Positions 30,141 through 37,342 of a stretch of 64,000 nucleotides of DNA are shown here, one piece after another; the first letter of the stretch is position 1; each line of letters opens with the position of its first letter. The position numbers and the translations under genes are program-made. This stretch comes from Pseudaquabacterium pictum (GTDB lineage: Bacteria; Pseudomonadota; Gammaproteobacteria; Burkholderiales; Burkholderiaceae_C): the NCBI RefSeq assembly GCF_005403045.1, contig NZ_BJCL01000003.1:186001-250000 (forward strand). The letters run 5' to 3'. The notes beneath the pieces are model-generated. The model was not told the origin of the DNA and searched no databases. It worked only from the letters and a program-made list of their open reading frames with translations.

Positions 30141-30156
30141 CGACCGACCGACCGAC
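30141..30156 (+). repeat. Tetranucleotide tandem repeat (CGAC)4
   Basis: Four copies of CGAC directly follow the fusion-gene stop and continue into CGG/CCGG-rich sequence before the convergent GH30 stop at 30174. It is too short and non-coding to suggest phase variation. Confidence 0.5.
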
Positions 30157-30173
30157 CGGCCGGCCGGGCCGGT

Positions 30174-31529
30174 TCAGCCGGCCGCCGGCTGCACGAGGGT
30201 GGCGATGGACCGGGGCGGCAGTTCCAGCGCGTGGTGTGCGCCGTCGATCGCCAGCGTGAAGGGCAGGGCGTCCTCGCCGCGGTTCATCGCCACCACCGCG
30301 CAGCGGCCATCGGGGTTGACGAAGGCCGTGCATTCCAGTGCTTCCCGCGTGGCCGCGCACAGCACACGCTGGGCGCCAGGCTGGATGAAACGGGCGAAGT
30401 GGCCGAGGTACCAGAACGAGCTCTGGCGATGCAGCGCATCGGCCGACGGCTCGGCCAGCACCGGCGCGCTGCAGAAGTTGCCCACATGGTTGGGCCCGCC
30501 GTGCTCGTCGAGCAGCAGGTTCCAGTCGATCCAGCCGGCTGTCCAGCGGTTCAGATCGTTGACCATCGAGCGGGCATAGCGCTCGCCGAGTTCCCAGCTG
30601 CCGTGGTGCGGGCCGCCTTCCTGGCAGCCCTCGGTGAACAGCAGGCCCTTGTCGGGCCAGGCGTCGTGCACCAGCTGCACATGGTGGAAGTGGTCTTCCA
30701 GGTACCAGTGGAAGCCGGTGCCCCACACGTAGCGGGCCGCATCCGGGTCGCCCAGGATGGTGCTGGCCCGCTCGACCATCGCATCCCGGTTGTGGTCCCA
30801 GATGACGATGCGCACATGGCCCAGGCCGGCGGCATGCAGCGCCGGGCCCAGGTGGTCGCGCACGAAGTCGCGCTCCTCCTCCGCGGTGTACAGGCAGGAG
30901 TCCCAGCGCTGCCGGGCCTCGGGCTCGTTCTGCACCGTCACGCCCCAGATCGGCACGCCCTCGGCCTGGTAGGCCTGGATGAAGCGCACGAAGCACTGCG
31001 CCCAGGCCGCACGGAAGGGCGGCAGCAGGTGGCCACCGTCGGCCATCTGCTGGTTGCTCTTCATCCAGGCCGGCGGGCTCCAGGGCGAGGCCAGCAGCTT
31101 CAGCGGCCGGCCGGCCATGCGCTGCGCGGCCTGGATCATCGGCAGCAGGTGCTGCCGGTCACGCGCGATGCTGAAGTGCTGCAGCGTGCTGTCGCCCGGC
31201 TGGTCGGCATGGGCATAGTGGCCCAGCGAGAAATCGCAGCTGTTGATGTGCACCCGGCACAGGGTGTAGCCGTGGCCGTGCTGCGGGTCGAAGTGGTCGC
31301 GCAGGAAGGCCTGCTGCTGCGCGGCCGACAGCCGCTGCCAGACGCTGGCGGCGGCCTCGGTGAAGGCGCCGCCGAAGCCCTCCAGCGTCTGGAAGCGGCG
31401 GCTAGTGTCCACATGCAGGCGGGCCGCGCCGGCGCTGATGCCGGGCGATGGCGCGGCCTGTTCGGCCAGGCGCGCGCCGCCGTCGCGCGCCGTCAGCCAC
31501 CAGCGCAGTGGCTGCGGGCCAGACGTCAT
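30174..31529 (-). CDS. GH30-family beta-glucanase (glucosylceramidase / beta-1,6-glucanase type)
   Basis: A 451-residue GH30 enzyme. EGFGGAFTEAAASVWQRLS is the family N-terminal signature. Acid/base Glu202 lies in TVQNEPEARQ and nucleophile Glu300 in LFTEGCQEG. A C-terminal beta-domain (WYLGHFARFIQPGAQRV to VAMNRGEDALPF) is present. There is no signal peptide with the ATG at 31529, which overlaps the TGA of the upstream GH17 lipoprotein gene (ATGA), so translation is coupled. Bacterial members hydrolyse beta-1,6-glucosidic bonds, fitting removal of laminarin side branches. That specificity is inferred from context. Confidence 0.9.
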   Translation of the reverse strand: MTSGPQPLRWWLTARDGGARLAEQAAPSPGISAGAARLHVDTSRRFQTLEGFGGAFTEAAASVWQRLSAAQQQAFLRDHFDPQHGHGYTLCRVHINSCDFSLGHYAHADQPGDSTLQHFSIARDRQHLLPMIQAAQRMAGRPLKLLASPWSPPAWMKSNQQMADGGHLLPPFRAAWAQCFVRFIQAYQAEGVPIWGVTVQNEPEARQRWDSCLYTAEEERDFVRDHLGPALHAAGLGHVRIVIWDHNRDAMVERASTILGDPDAARYVWGTGFHWYLEDHFHHVQLVHDAWPDKGLLFTEGCQEGGPHHGSWELGERYARSMVNDLNRWTAGWIDWNLLLDEHGGPNHVGNFCSAPVLAEPSADALHRQSSFWYLGHFARFIQPGAQRVLCAATREALECTAFVNPDGRCAVVAMNRGEDALPFTLAIDGAHHALELPPRSIATLVQPAAG

Positions 31530-33283
31530 CGTGTCCAGTGGATGTTGTCGATGCGCAGCGGCGGCAGGCCGGTCAGGTTCAGCGGCTTGCCGGTGAAGCT
31601 GTAGCGGTCGGCGATGGTGAAGCGGAAGTTCACGTAGCGCAGGTCCAGCTTCGGGTTGGCGGCCAGGAACGAGGCGATCGGGATCGACACATCGCACCAG
31701 GCATTGGTGTTGCAGTAGCCCATCTCGCCCGGGGCGATCTGCAGGAAGGCTTCCTGGCCCTCGCGGTCTTCGTTGTCGGTGGTGATCGCGACCTCGATCT
31801 TGCCGGGGTAGCCGTCACTGCGCACGCTGAAGTTCAGCCGGCCGTTCGCGAAGTTCGACAGGTTGGCCGTGACGCCGGTGCCGGAGTACAGGAACAGGCC
31901 CCAGCCGAAGTCGGCCGGGTTGGGCGTCACCAGCAGGTAATTGCCGCCATCGCTGCTGAGCGGCGCCGTGCTGCTGTCGGCATAGCCGGTGGCGACGAAC
32001 GGATCCCAGCGCAGGCCGGTGGCCAACTGCTCGCCCGCGGTGGCGGTGCTGGCAAACAGCGTGTAGCGGCTGGCGGTGACGGCGGGGTTCAGCGTCGGGG
32101 CCACCCACTTCACCGCATCGGCGCTGGTGTAGCTGCCGGCCTCGCAGGCCCAGGTCACGCCGCAGGTGCCCAGGCCCTGCACGGTGTAGCGCGCCTGGCG
32201 CTGGGCGTTGAACAGGCCCCAGCCGTCGTCGCCCTGCTTCCAGGGCTCATCGAACGCCTGGAAGTAGAAGATCGCCTTCGGGCCCTGGGTGTCCCGGCGG
32301 CCTTCGGCCACCCAGGACTGCAGGCCGTCGAAGTACAGCTTCTGGTTGACCGGGTGGGCGCGGAACGACAGCGTCGGTCCGCCGGCGGTGTCCACCGCCG
32401 CCCAGCCGGTCTCACCGATCAGCATCGGCATGCTGCCCAGGTTCAGCTTCTGCAGGCCCTTGCGGGCATCGTTGAACTGCAGCTTGGCCTCGGCCAGCGT
32501 GGCGTCGATCATCGCCTGGGCGCGCTGCGGCTCGGCCACCTGCTTCTGCCGCCAGTCGTACTTGGTGGCGTTGTAGAAGGTGTCGAGGAACGGGTAGACA
32601 TGCACCGCAGCGAAATCCACCGTCTCGGCGATCACCTTGGGCACCGAGGCCCAGAACAGCCAGTTGTCGTTCGTGGTGACCGGCTGGGTGATGGCCGCGC
32701 GCACCTTGCGCAGGTAGCCGCCCATGGTCTCGGGCGGGATCTTGTGGGTGGACCACTCGACCATGGTCTCGTTGCCCACGCTCACCGCCAGCACCGTGTC
32801 GGGGAAGGCCTTGGCCAGGCGGATGGCGGCATCCAGTTCCACCTGGTTGGCGGTCTCGTCGGCCGCGCTGTTCACCGGGTTGGGGTAGGTACCGAGGTAG
32901 ACCTTCAGGTCGAGGTTGTTGTCGCGGATCACCGTCAGCACCGTCTCGGAGAAGATGCTGCTGGTGAACAGGCGGATGGTGCCGAAGCCGGCCGCCTGCA
33001 CCAGGCGCAGGTCCTGCAGCACGTTGGCCGGGGTGATCACCTCGCTGCCCAGGTCGCTGGCACTGGCGGCGGTGCGGTAGGGCGAGTAGTTGATCGACGC
33101 GCGGGTCATCAGCGCCTGCGGCAGTTCGCGGCGCTCGGCCGTCTGCGACACGGCCAGCGGGGTGTAGCCGCCACTGTCACCGCCGCCGCAGGCGGCGAGT
33201 GTGGCGGTCAGGGCCACCACCACGGCCGAGAGGATGGACCGCTGCGGGGCGCGGTGCAGCGCGCGGAAGCTGTTGGGCATCAT
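31526..33283 (-). CDS. GH17 lipoprotein with C-terminal putative carbohydrate-binding domain
   Basis: A 585-residue exported lipoprotein: the N-terminal signal ends in the lipobox LAAC followed by GGGDSGG, so it is lipid-anchored at the outer or inner membrane. The GH17 barrel (~60-370) has acid/base Glu172 (VSVGNETMVEW) and nucleophile Glu291 (IGETGWAAVD). Residues ~400-585 form a beta-rich domain with paired Cys (GYCNTNAWCDVSI) and end LRIDNIHWTR. It resembles galactose-binding-fold accessory modules but I cannot name a family. The start at 33283 follows GAGG. It is downstream of the porin and upstream of GH30 on the same strand. Confidence 0.9.
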   Translation of the reverse strand: MMPNSFRALHRAPQRSILSAVVVALTATLAACGGGDSGGYTPLAVSQTAERRELPQALMTRASINYSPYRTAASASDLGSEVITPANVLQDLRLVQAAGFGTIRLFTSSIFSETVLTVIRDNNLDLKVYLGTYPNPVNSAADETANQVELDAAIRLAKAFPDTVLAVSVGNETMVEWSTHKIPPETMGGYLRKVRAAITQPVTTNDNWLFWASVPKVIAETVDFAAVHVYPFLDTFYNATKYDWRQKQVAEPQRAQAMIDATLAEAKLQFNDARKGLQKLNLGSMPMLIGETGWAAVDTAGGPTLSFRAHPVNQKLYFDGLQSWVAEGRRDTQGPKAIFYFQAFDEPWKQGDDGWGLFNAQRQARYTVQGLGTCGVTWACEAGSYTSADAVKWVAPTLNPAVTASRYTLFASTATAGEQLATGLRWDPFVATGYADSSTAPLSSDGGNYLLVTPNPADFGWGLFLYSGTGVTANLSNFANGRLNFSVRSDGYPGKIEVAITTDNEDREGQEAFLQIAPGEMGYCNTNAWCDVSIPIASFLAANPKLDLRYVNFRFTIADRYSFTGKPLNLTGLPPLRIDNIHWTR

Positions 33284-33298
33284 GGACGGACCTCGGAC

Positions 33299-34654
33299 TC
33301 AGAACTTGTAGTTCGCTTCGAGCGACAGCCAGTTGCCACGCTTGGCAATGCGGGAGTCGACATTCGAGAACGCGTTGTGGGCTGGCATGCTCAGCGGCGC
33401 CAGACCCTTGTGGCGGTAGGACACCATGTTGATCGCACCCGAGACGCTGAGGCCCTGGCCCACGTCGTAGCGCGCGCCCAGCGAGCCGAAGAGTGCCGAA
33501 TTGCTCTGGCCACGCTCGCTCGGGTTGTCGGTGCTGGCCTTGCCCAGGTGGGCCAGGCCCACGTAACCCACCAGCTTGGGGTTGATGTACTTGCGCAGGC
33601 CCACCATCACGTCGGTGGACCGCGCCGCATAGCCCGGGTTGGCCACGCCGTTGGCATCGACGCCGTTCCAGTCGACGTTGAACGGGTTGTTCCACTGCGC
33701 CAGCGCGCCGGTGGTCAGCTGCACCGCATAGGCGCCGCTCCAGCGGTTGAAGCGCAGGCCGCCCGACACCTCGTACTCGGTGCCGATCTGGTACTTGCCC
33801 AGCACCATGAACATGCCCTGCCGGTTGCCGTTGAGCTGCTTGTCGTCCCGGTTGGCGAACGGCGTCAGGCCGGTGAAGCCGGCCTTGGCGAAGGCCGCCG
33901 CCGCGCCATTGCGCGACGACTGCGCCACCGCCTCGATCACCAGCGGCCCACGCCCCCACAGCGCCCACAGTTCGAACAGCTCGGGCTTGTTGCGGTCGAA
34001 GTCACGGTCGCCCTGGCTGTAGGTGGCTTCGAGCACCAGGTTGCCGTCGGCCACGAAGAGTTCGCGGGATGTGTAGCGCACGGCATGGGTGAGGATGCCG
34101 TAGGCCGCGCCAGAGTCGCTGAAGGCCGTCAGCCCGAGATCGGACGCGTACGGGTAGTCGGCCCGGTTCCAGCCGCGGGAGACGAAGTTGCCGATCTGGG
34201 CCGTGCCGTAGTATTCGTGCGTCAGGGTCAGGCTGCGCTCGTACACCACGCCGGGCAGGTCGGCTTCGCCGTCGCGGTAGCGCTGCGAGAACGCGGCCGA
34301 CAGCTTGAAGCCCTGCGGCAGATCGAACTTCAAGGCCAGCGTCGGCTGGATCTGCACGCTGTGGGTCGTCAGGCCGCCGAACTTCTTGCCGAAGGCCAGG
34401 TCGTCAGCCCAGATGAAGTGGCGGCCGGCCTCCGGCTCGCGCTGGCAATACTCGCAGCCGTTGTTGACACGGCTGACGCTGACCTTGGCAAAGCCGGTCA
34501 GGCTGAGGGCACCGAGCTCGATGGCTTGCACCGACGGGGCGGCGCCAAGGCTGAGCGCGCACAGCGCCAGCCACGCGGCGCTTCGGGCCAGGTGGATCGG
34601 TTGGTCGGCCCGGCGCGCCGGCTGGCTCTGGGGACGGTGGTTTGCTTGCTGCAT
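33299..34654 (-). CDS. Outer-membrane porin of the glucan locus
   Basis: A 451-residue beta-barrel protein. The N-terminus has a long n-region followed by a hydrophobic core and the cleavage-like PSVQA-IEL (~44). The body consists of alternating amphipathic strands (GTAQIGNFVSRGWNR, VVYERSLTLTHEYYG, VMVGLRKYINPKLVGYVGLAHLG), and the chain ends with Phe in SLEANYKF, the OmpA/Bam signature of outer-membrane barrels. No TonB box or plug domain is seen, so it is a diffusion porin and not a TonB-dependent receptor. Position suggests uptake of beta-glucooligosaccharides. It is the first gene of a minus-strand unit with GH17 and GH30. Confidence 0.85.
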   Translation of the reverse strand: MQQANHRPQSQPARRADQPIHLARSAAWLALCALSLGAAPSVQAIELGALSLTGFAKVSVSRVNNGCEYCQREPEAGRHFIWADDLAFGKKFGGLTTHSVQIQPTLALKFDLPQGFKLSAAFSQRYRDGEADLPGVVYERSLTLTHEYYGTAQIGNFVSRGWNRADYPYASDLGLTAFSDSGAAYGILTHAVRYTSRELFVADGNLVLEATYSQGDRDFDRNKPELFELWALWGRGPLVIEAVAQSSRNGAAAAFAKAGFTGLTPFANRDDKQLNGNRQGMFMVLGKYQIGTEYEVSGGLRFNRWSGAYAVQLTTGALAQWNNPFNVDWNGVDANGVANPGYAARSTDVMVGLRKYINPKLVGYVGLAHLGKASTDNPSERGQSNSALFGSLGARYDVGQGLSVSGAINMVSYRHKGLAPLSMPAHNAFSNVDSRIAKRGNWLSLEANYKF

Positions 34655-34686
34655 AGGTCAGGCCCTTTGGCGCTGGATGGTGGCAT

Positions 34687-34731
34687 TGAAAGCGCTTTCA
34701 GAGAATACGGGCAGCGGCACGCTCCAGTCAA
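34687..34731 (-). promoter_or_regulatory. Sigma-70 promoter with LacI-type operator (porin-GH17-GH30 unit)
   Basis: On the minus strand, -35 TTGACT (34731-34726), an 18-base spacer and -10 TATTCT (34707-34702) are followed one base later by the 14-base palindrome TGAAAGCGCTTTCA (34687-34700). The operator would cover the transcription start. Confidence 0.8.
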
Positions 34732-34747
34732 CGCGTCCAGGCTGCGT

Positions 34748-34778
34748 GTTTACCCTTGCGGCGCCCATCCGGGTAAAC
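34748..34778. promoter_or_regulatory. Inverted repeat GTTTACCC-N15-GGGTAAAC
   Basis: Perfect 8-base arms with a 15-base spacer lie between the two divergent operators. The dyad could bind a second regulator or form a hairpin in the GH81 leader. It has no similarity to the GAAAGCGCTTTC sites. Confidence 0.5.
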
Positions 34779-34790
34779 GAGCAAGCAATC

Positions 34791-34804
34791 TGAAAGCGCT
34801 TTCA
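34791..34804 (+). promoter_or_regulatory. LacI-type operator upstream of GH81
   Basis: The 14-base palindrome TGAAAGCGCTTTCA lies 66 bases before the GH81 start. Unlike the other three sites, no good -35/-10 pair could be placed just upstream. Its centre is 104 bases from the porin operator. Confidence 0.75.
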
Positions 34805-34870
34805 AGAACAATCATTGGCAAGCTGTCCGGCACTGCACACGGACTGCCCATCGGCTGCGAAAGGAATGCG

Positions 34871-37180
34871 ATGACATCCACCACCCCCCGTCGGCTGGCC
34901 CTTTGGGCAGGTTGGACCGCGGCCGTGGCCGCCGTGCTGCTGACCGGCCTGCAGCCGGTGGCGGCGCAGCCCGTGAAGCTGGGCGAGGGCACCTACTTCC
35001 TGGCGCCCAAGGCGGGCGACAAGGCGGTGCCGCAGGCGCCGTTCCGCACCGATGCCATGTTGCAGCGTGCCGCGCCCACCAGCCAGTGGTACTCGACGCT
35101 GGCCTTCAATCCCAAGCCCGAAGCCATCTTTGTGCAGCCGATCACCGTGAAGGCCACGCCGGCGGGTCTGGAGTTCGCGCTGCCGTCGAAGGAGGCCGTC
35201 ACCAGCGTGCGGCAGGACGTCGAGATCCGCTACCCGCACCGCGATCCGCTGCTGATCACTCCGCTGGCCTTCGAGCCCGGCACTGCCAAGCTGGCGAATG
35301 CCGACGACTGGTCGATCGACATCTCGATGGCCCGCGGCACCGACGACATGACCACGACGGTCGCCCGTGGCCATCCCTATGCGTCGATCCGCGTCACCCG
35401 CGGCGATCTGCGGGTGCGCCTGCCCGCCGCCGGCCAGCGCCTGCATGCCGACGCCGATGCCCGTGCGCTGGCGCTGAAGGTGGGCAGCAAGACCTATGCG
35501 CTGTTCGGCCCCACCGGCGTCAAATGGGAGTCGGCCTCGCCCACCGAGTGGGTGGCGCGCATGCCGGCCAATGCCGGCTACCTGTCGGTGGCTGCATTGC
35601 CCGACGACCAGGCCGGGACACTGGCGCTGTTCGCCCGCCACGCCTATGCCTTCATCAAGCAGACGCGGGTGGCTTGGCGCTATGACGAGGCGGCCAGCCA
35701 GGTGCAGACCACCTTCACCGCCACAACCCAGGTGATGGAAGGGCCCGACAACGGGCCGCTGCTGGGCCTGTATCCGCACCAGTGGTTCCGCAATGCGTCG
35801 GTCGAGGGCAAGCTGGGCCCGGCTTTCGACACCGTGCGCGGCCAGTTGCGCCTGCTCGCCGCGCCGCAGTTCACCACCACGCTGCGCTACAACGGCTTCG
35901 TGCCGCACTGGCCGGCGGTGGCCGGGTCGCCACGCCTGCCGGAGCTGAAGGAGCTGATGGACCGCGATTTCGGCACCGCCGGCCGCGAGCTGCAGCGCAT
36001 CGGCAAGAGCGCCTACTGGGCCGGCAAGGGCCTGCAGCGCACGATGCGGCTGGCCGAGCTGTTCGAGCAGCAGGGCGACACCGCCCGCCGCGACCGCCTG
36101 CTGGAGATGCTGAAGAAGCGCGCCGAGGAATGGCTGGGCGGCAACAGCGACCGCGGCTATGTGCAGGTCGACAAGGCCATGGGCGTGGTGTCGATCTACC
36201 CGGACGAGTTCTTCGCCGTGGCCGAGATCAACGACCACCATTTCTGGTACGGCTACTTCATCCGCACCGCCGCCGAGGTGGCGCTGCGTGACCCCGCCTG
36301 GATCGCCAAGGACCGCTGGGGCGGGATGATCGACCTGCTGATCGCCGACATCGCCACCACCGAGCGCGGCCGCGCCGATGCACCGTTCCTGCGCAACTGG
36401 GATGCCTACGAAGGCCACACCTGGGCCAATGGCATCGGCGTGGGTGAGTTCGGCAACAACAACGAGTCGTCGTCCGAGTCGATCAACGCCTGGGCCGGGC
36501 TGATCCTGTGGGGCGAGGTGACCGGCAACAAGGCACTGCGCGACCTCGGCATCTACCTCTACACCAACGAGATCGAATCGATCAACCACTACTGGTTCAA
36601 CATCCATGGCCTGGTCTTCGCGCCCGAGTACAAGAACGCCGAGGTCAGCCTGGTCTTTGGCGGCATGTACCGCCACGACACCTGGTGGATCGACGACCCG
36701 CGGCAGATCAAGGGCATCAACCTGCTGCCGCTGACCGCGGCCCACACCTACCTGGGCCGCGATCCGGCCTTCGTCAAGCGCAGCCTGGCCACCTTGCCGG
36801 CCGAGACCGAGCTGTGGAACCGCATCGCCAAGAAGCCGAATCCGCCGCCGCCCAAGGACATCTGGCAGGACATCTTCGCCAAGTACCTGGCGCTGGCCGA
36901 TCCGTCCGAGGCGCTCAAGACCTGGGACCGCTGGGGCTCGGTGGAGGCGGGCGATTCCCGCAGCCACACGCTGAACTTCATGCTCAGCCTGGAGGCCATG
37001 GGCACGCCCGACTTCGGCACCACCGCCGACACCCCGCTGCATGCGGTGTTCAAGCGCGCCGACGGTCGCCGCACCTACCTGGCCTTCAACGCCCGCACCA
37101 CGCCGCTGGAGGTGCGCTTCAGCGACGGCCAGCGCCTGACCGTGGCGCCGGGCCAGCTGGGGCGCACGACATCGCCCTGA
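34871..37180 (+). CDS. Secreted GH81 endo-beta-1,3-glucanase
   Basis: A 769-residue glucanase with a Sec signal peptide (hydrophobic core ~10-28, cleavage after PVAA-QP near residue 33). It has the three-part GH81 layout: an N-terminal beta-sandwich, a short linker and an (alpha/alpha)6 catalytic domain. The catalytic region shows INDHHFWYGYFIRTAAEVAL (candidate acid Asp455) and EFGNNNESSSESINAWAGLILWG (candidate Glu532/Glu536). GH81 enzymes release oligosaccharides from beta-1,3-glucans such as laminarin or curdlan by inversion. AAAGGAA precedes the ATG. It is divergent from the porin under a shared operator region. Confidence 0.93.
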   Translation: MTSTTPRRLALWAGWTAAVAAVLLTGLQPVAAQPVKLGEGTYFLAPKAGDKAVPQAPFRTDAMLQRAAPTSQWYSTLAFNPKPEAIFVQPITVKATPAGLEFALPSKEAVTSVRQDVEIRYPHRDPLLITPLAFEPGTAKLANADDWSIDISMARGTDDMTTTVARGHPYASIRVTRGDLRVRLPAAGQRLHADADARALALKVGSKTYALFGPTGVKWESASPTEWVARMPANAGYLSVAALPDDQAGTLALFARHAYAFIKQTRVAWRYDEAASQVQTTFTATTQVMEGPDNGPLLGLYPHQWFRNASVEGKLGPAFDTVRGQLRLLAAPQFTTTLRYNGFVPHWPAVAGSPRLPELKELMDRDFGTAGRELQRIGKSAYWAGKGLQRTMRLAELFEQQGDTARRDRLLEMLKKRAEEWLGGNSDRGYVQVDKAMGVVSIYPDEFFAVAEINDHHFWYGYFIRTAAEVALRDPAWIAKDRWGGMIDLLIADIATTERGRADAPFLRNWDAYEGHTWANGIGVGEFGNNNESSSESINAWAGLILWGEVTGNKALRDLGIYLYTNEIESINHYWFNIHGLVFAPEYKNAEVSLVFGGMYRHDTWWIDDPRQIKGINLLPLTAAHTYLGRDPAFVKRSLATLPAETELWNRIAKKPNPPPPKDIWQDIFAKYLALADPSEALKTWDRWGSVEAGDSRSHTLNFMLSLEAMGTPDFGTTADTPLHAVFKRADGRRTYLAFNARTTPLEVRFSDGQRLTVAPGQLGRTTSP

Positions 37181-37236
37181 GCAACATGGCCACCATTGGC
37201 AGGCCCATCTACGGGAAAGCGAGAACGCGGATGCAC

Positions 37237-37282
37237 TTGTCAACCATGCGCCAAGGTCTCGATACTCCTGAAAGCGCTTTCA
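37237..37282 (+). promoter_or_regulatory. Sigma-70 promoter with LacI-type operator (carbohydrate-binding lipoprotein)
   Basis: The -35 box TTGTCA (37237-37242), an 18-base spacer and the -10 box GATACT (37261-37266) are followed two bases later by TGAAAGCGCTTTCA (37269-37282). The layout is the same as at the porin promoter. Confidence 0.75.
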
Positions 37283-37342
37283 CAATCTTCACGGCACCAC
37301 GCCACCGAGCCTGACGGCTCCGCCACCACAGGACAGCTCGCC

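Noticed and set aside
30141-30156. (CGAC)4 as a phase-variation repeat
   Set aside because: Four units between two stop codons cannot shift a reading frame and are too few for slippage-based switching.
33299-34654. TonB-dependent receptor (SusC-like) identity for the outer-membrane protein
   Set aside because: At 451 residues, with no plug domain or TonB box and a C-terminal Phe, it is a simple porin.
31448-34870. Open frame upstream of and in phase with the GH81 gene
   Set aside because: It runs antisense through GH30, GH17 and porin genes. The signal peptide and ribosome site place the GH81 start at 34871.
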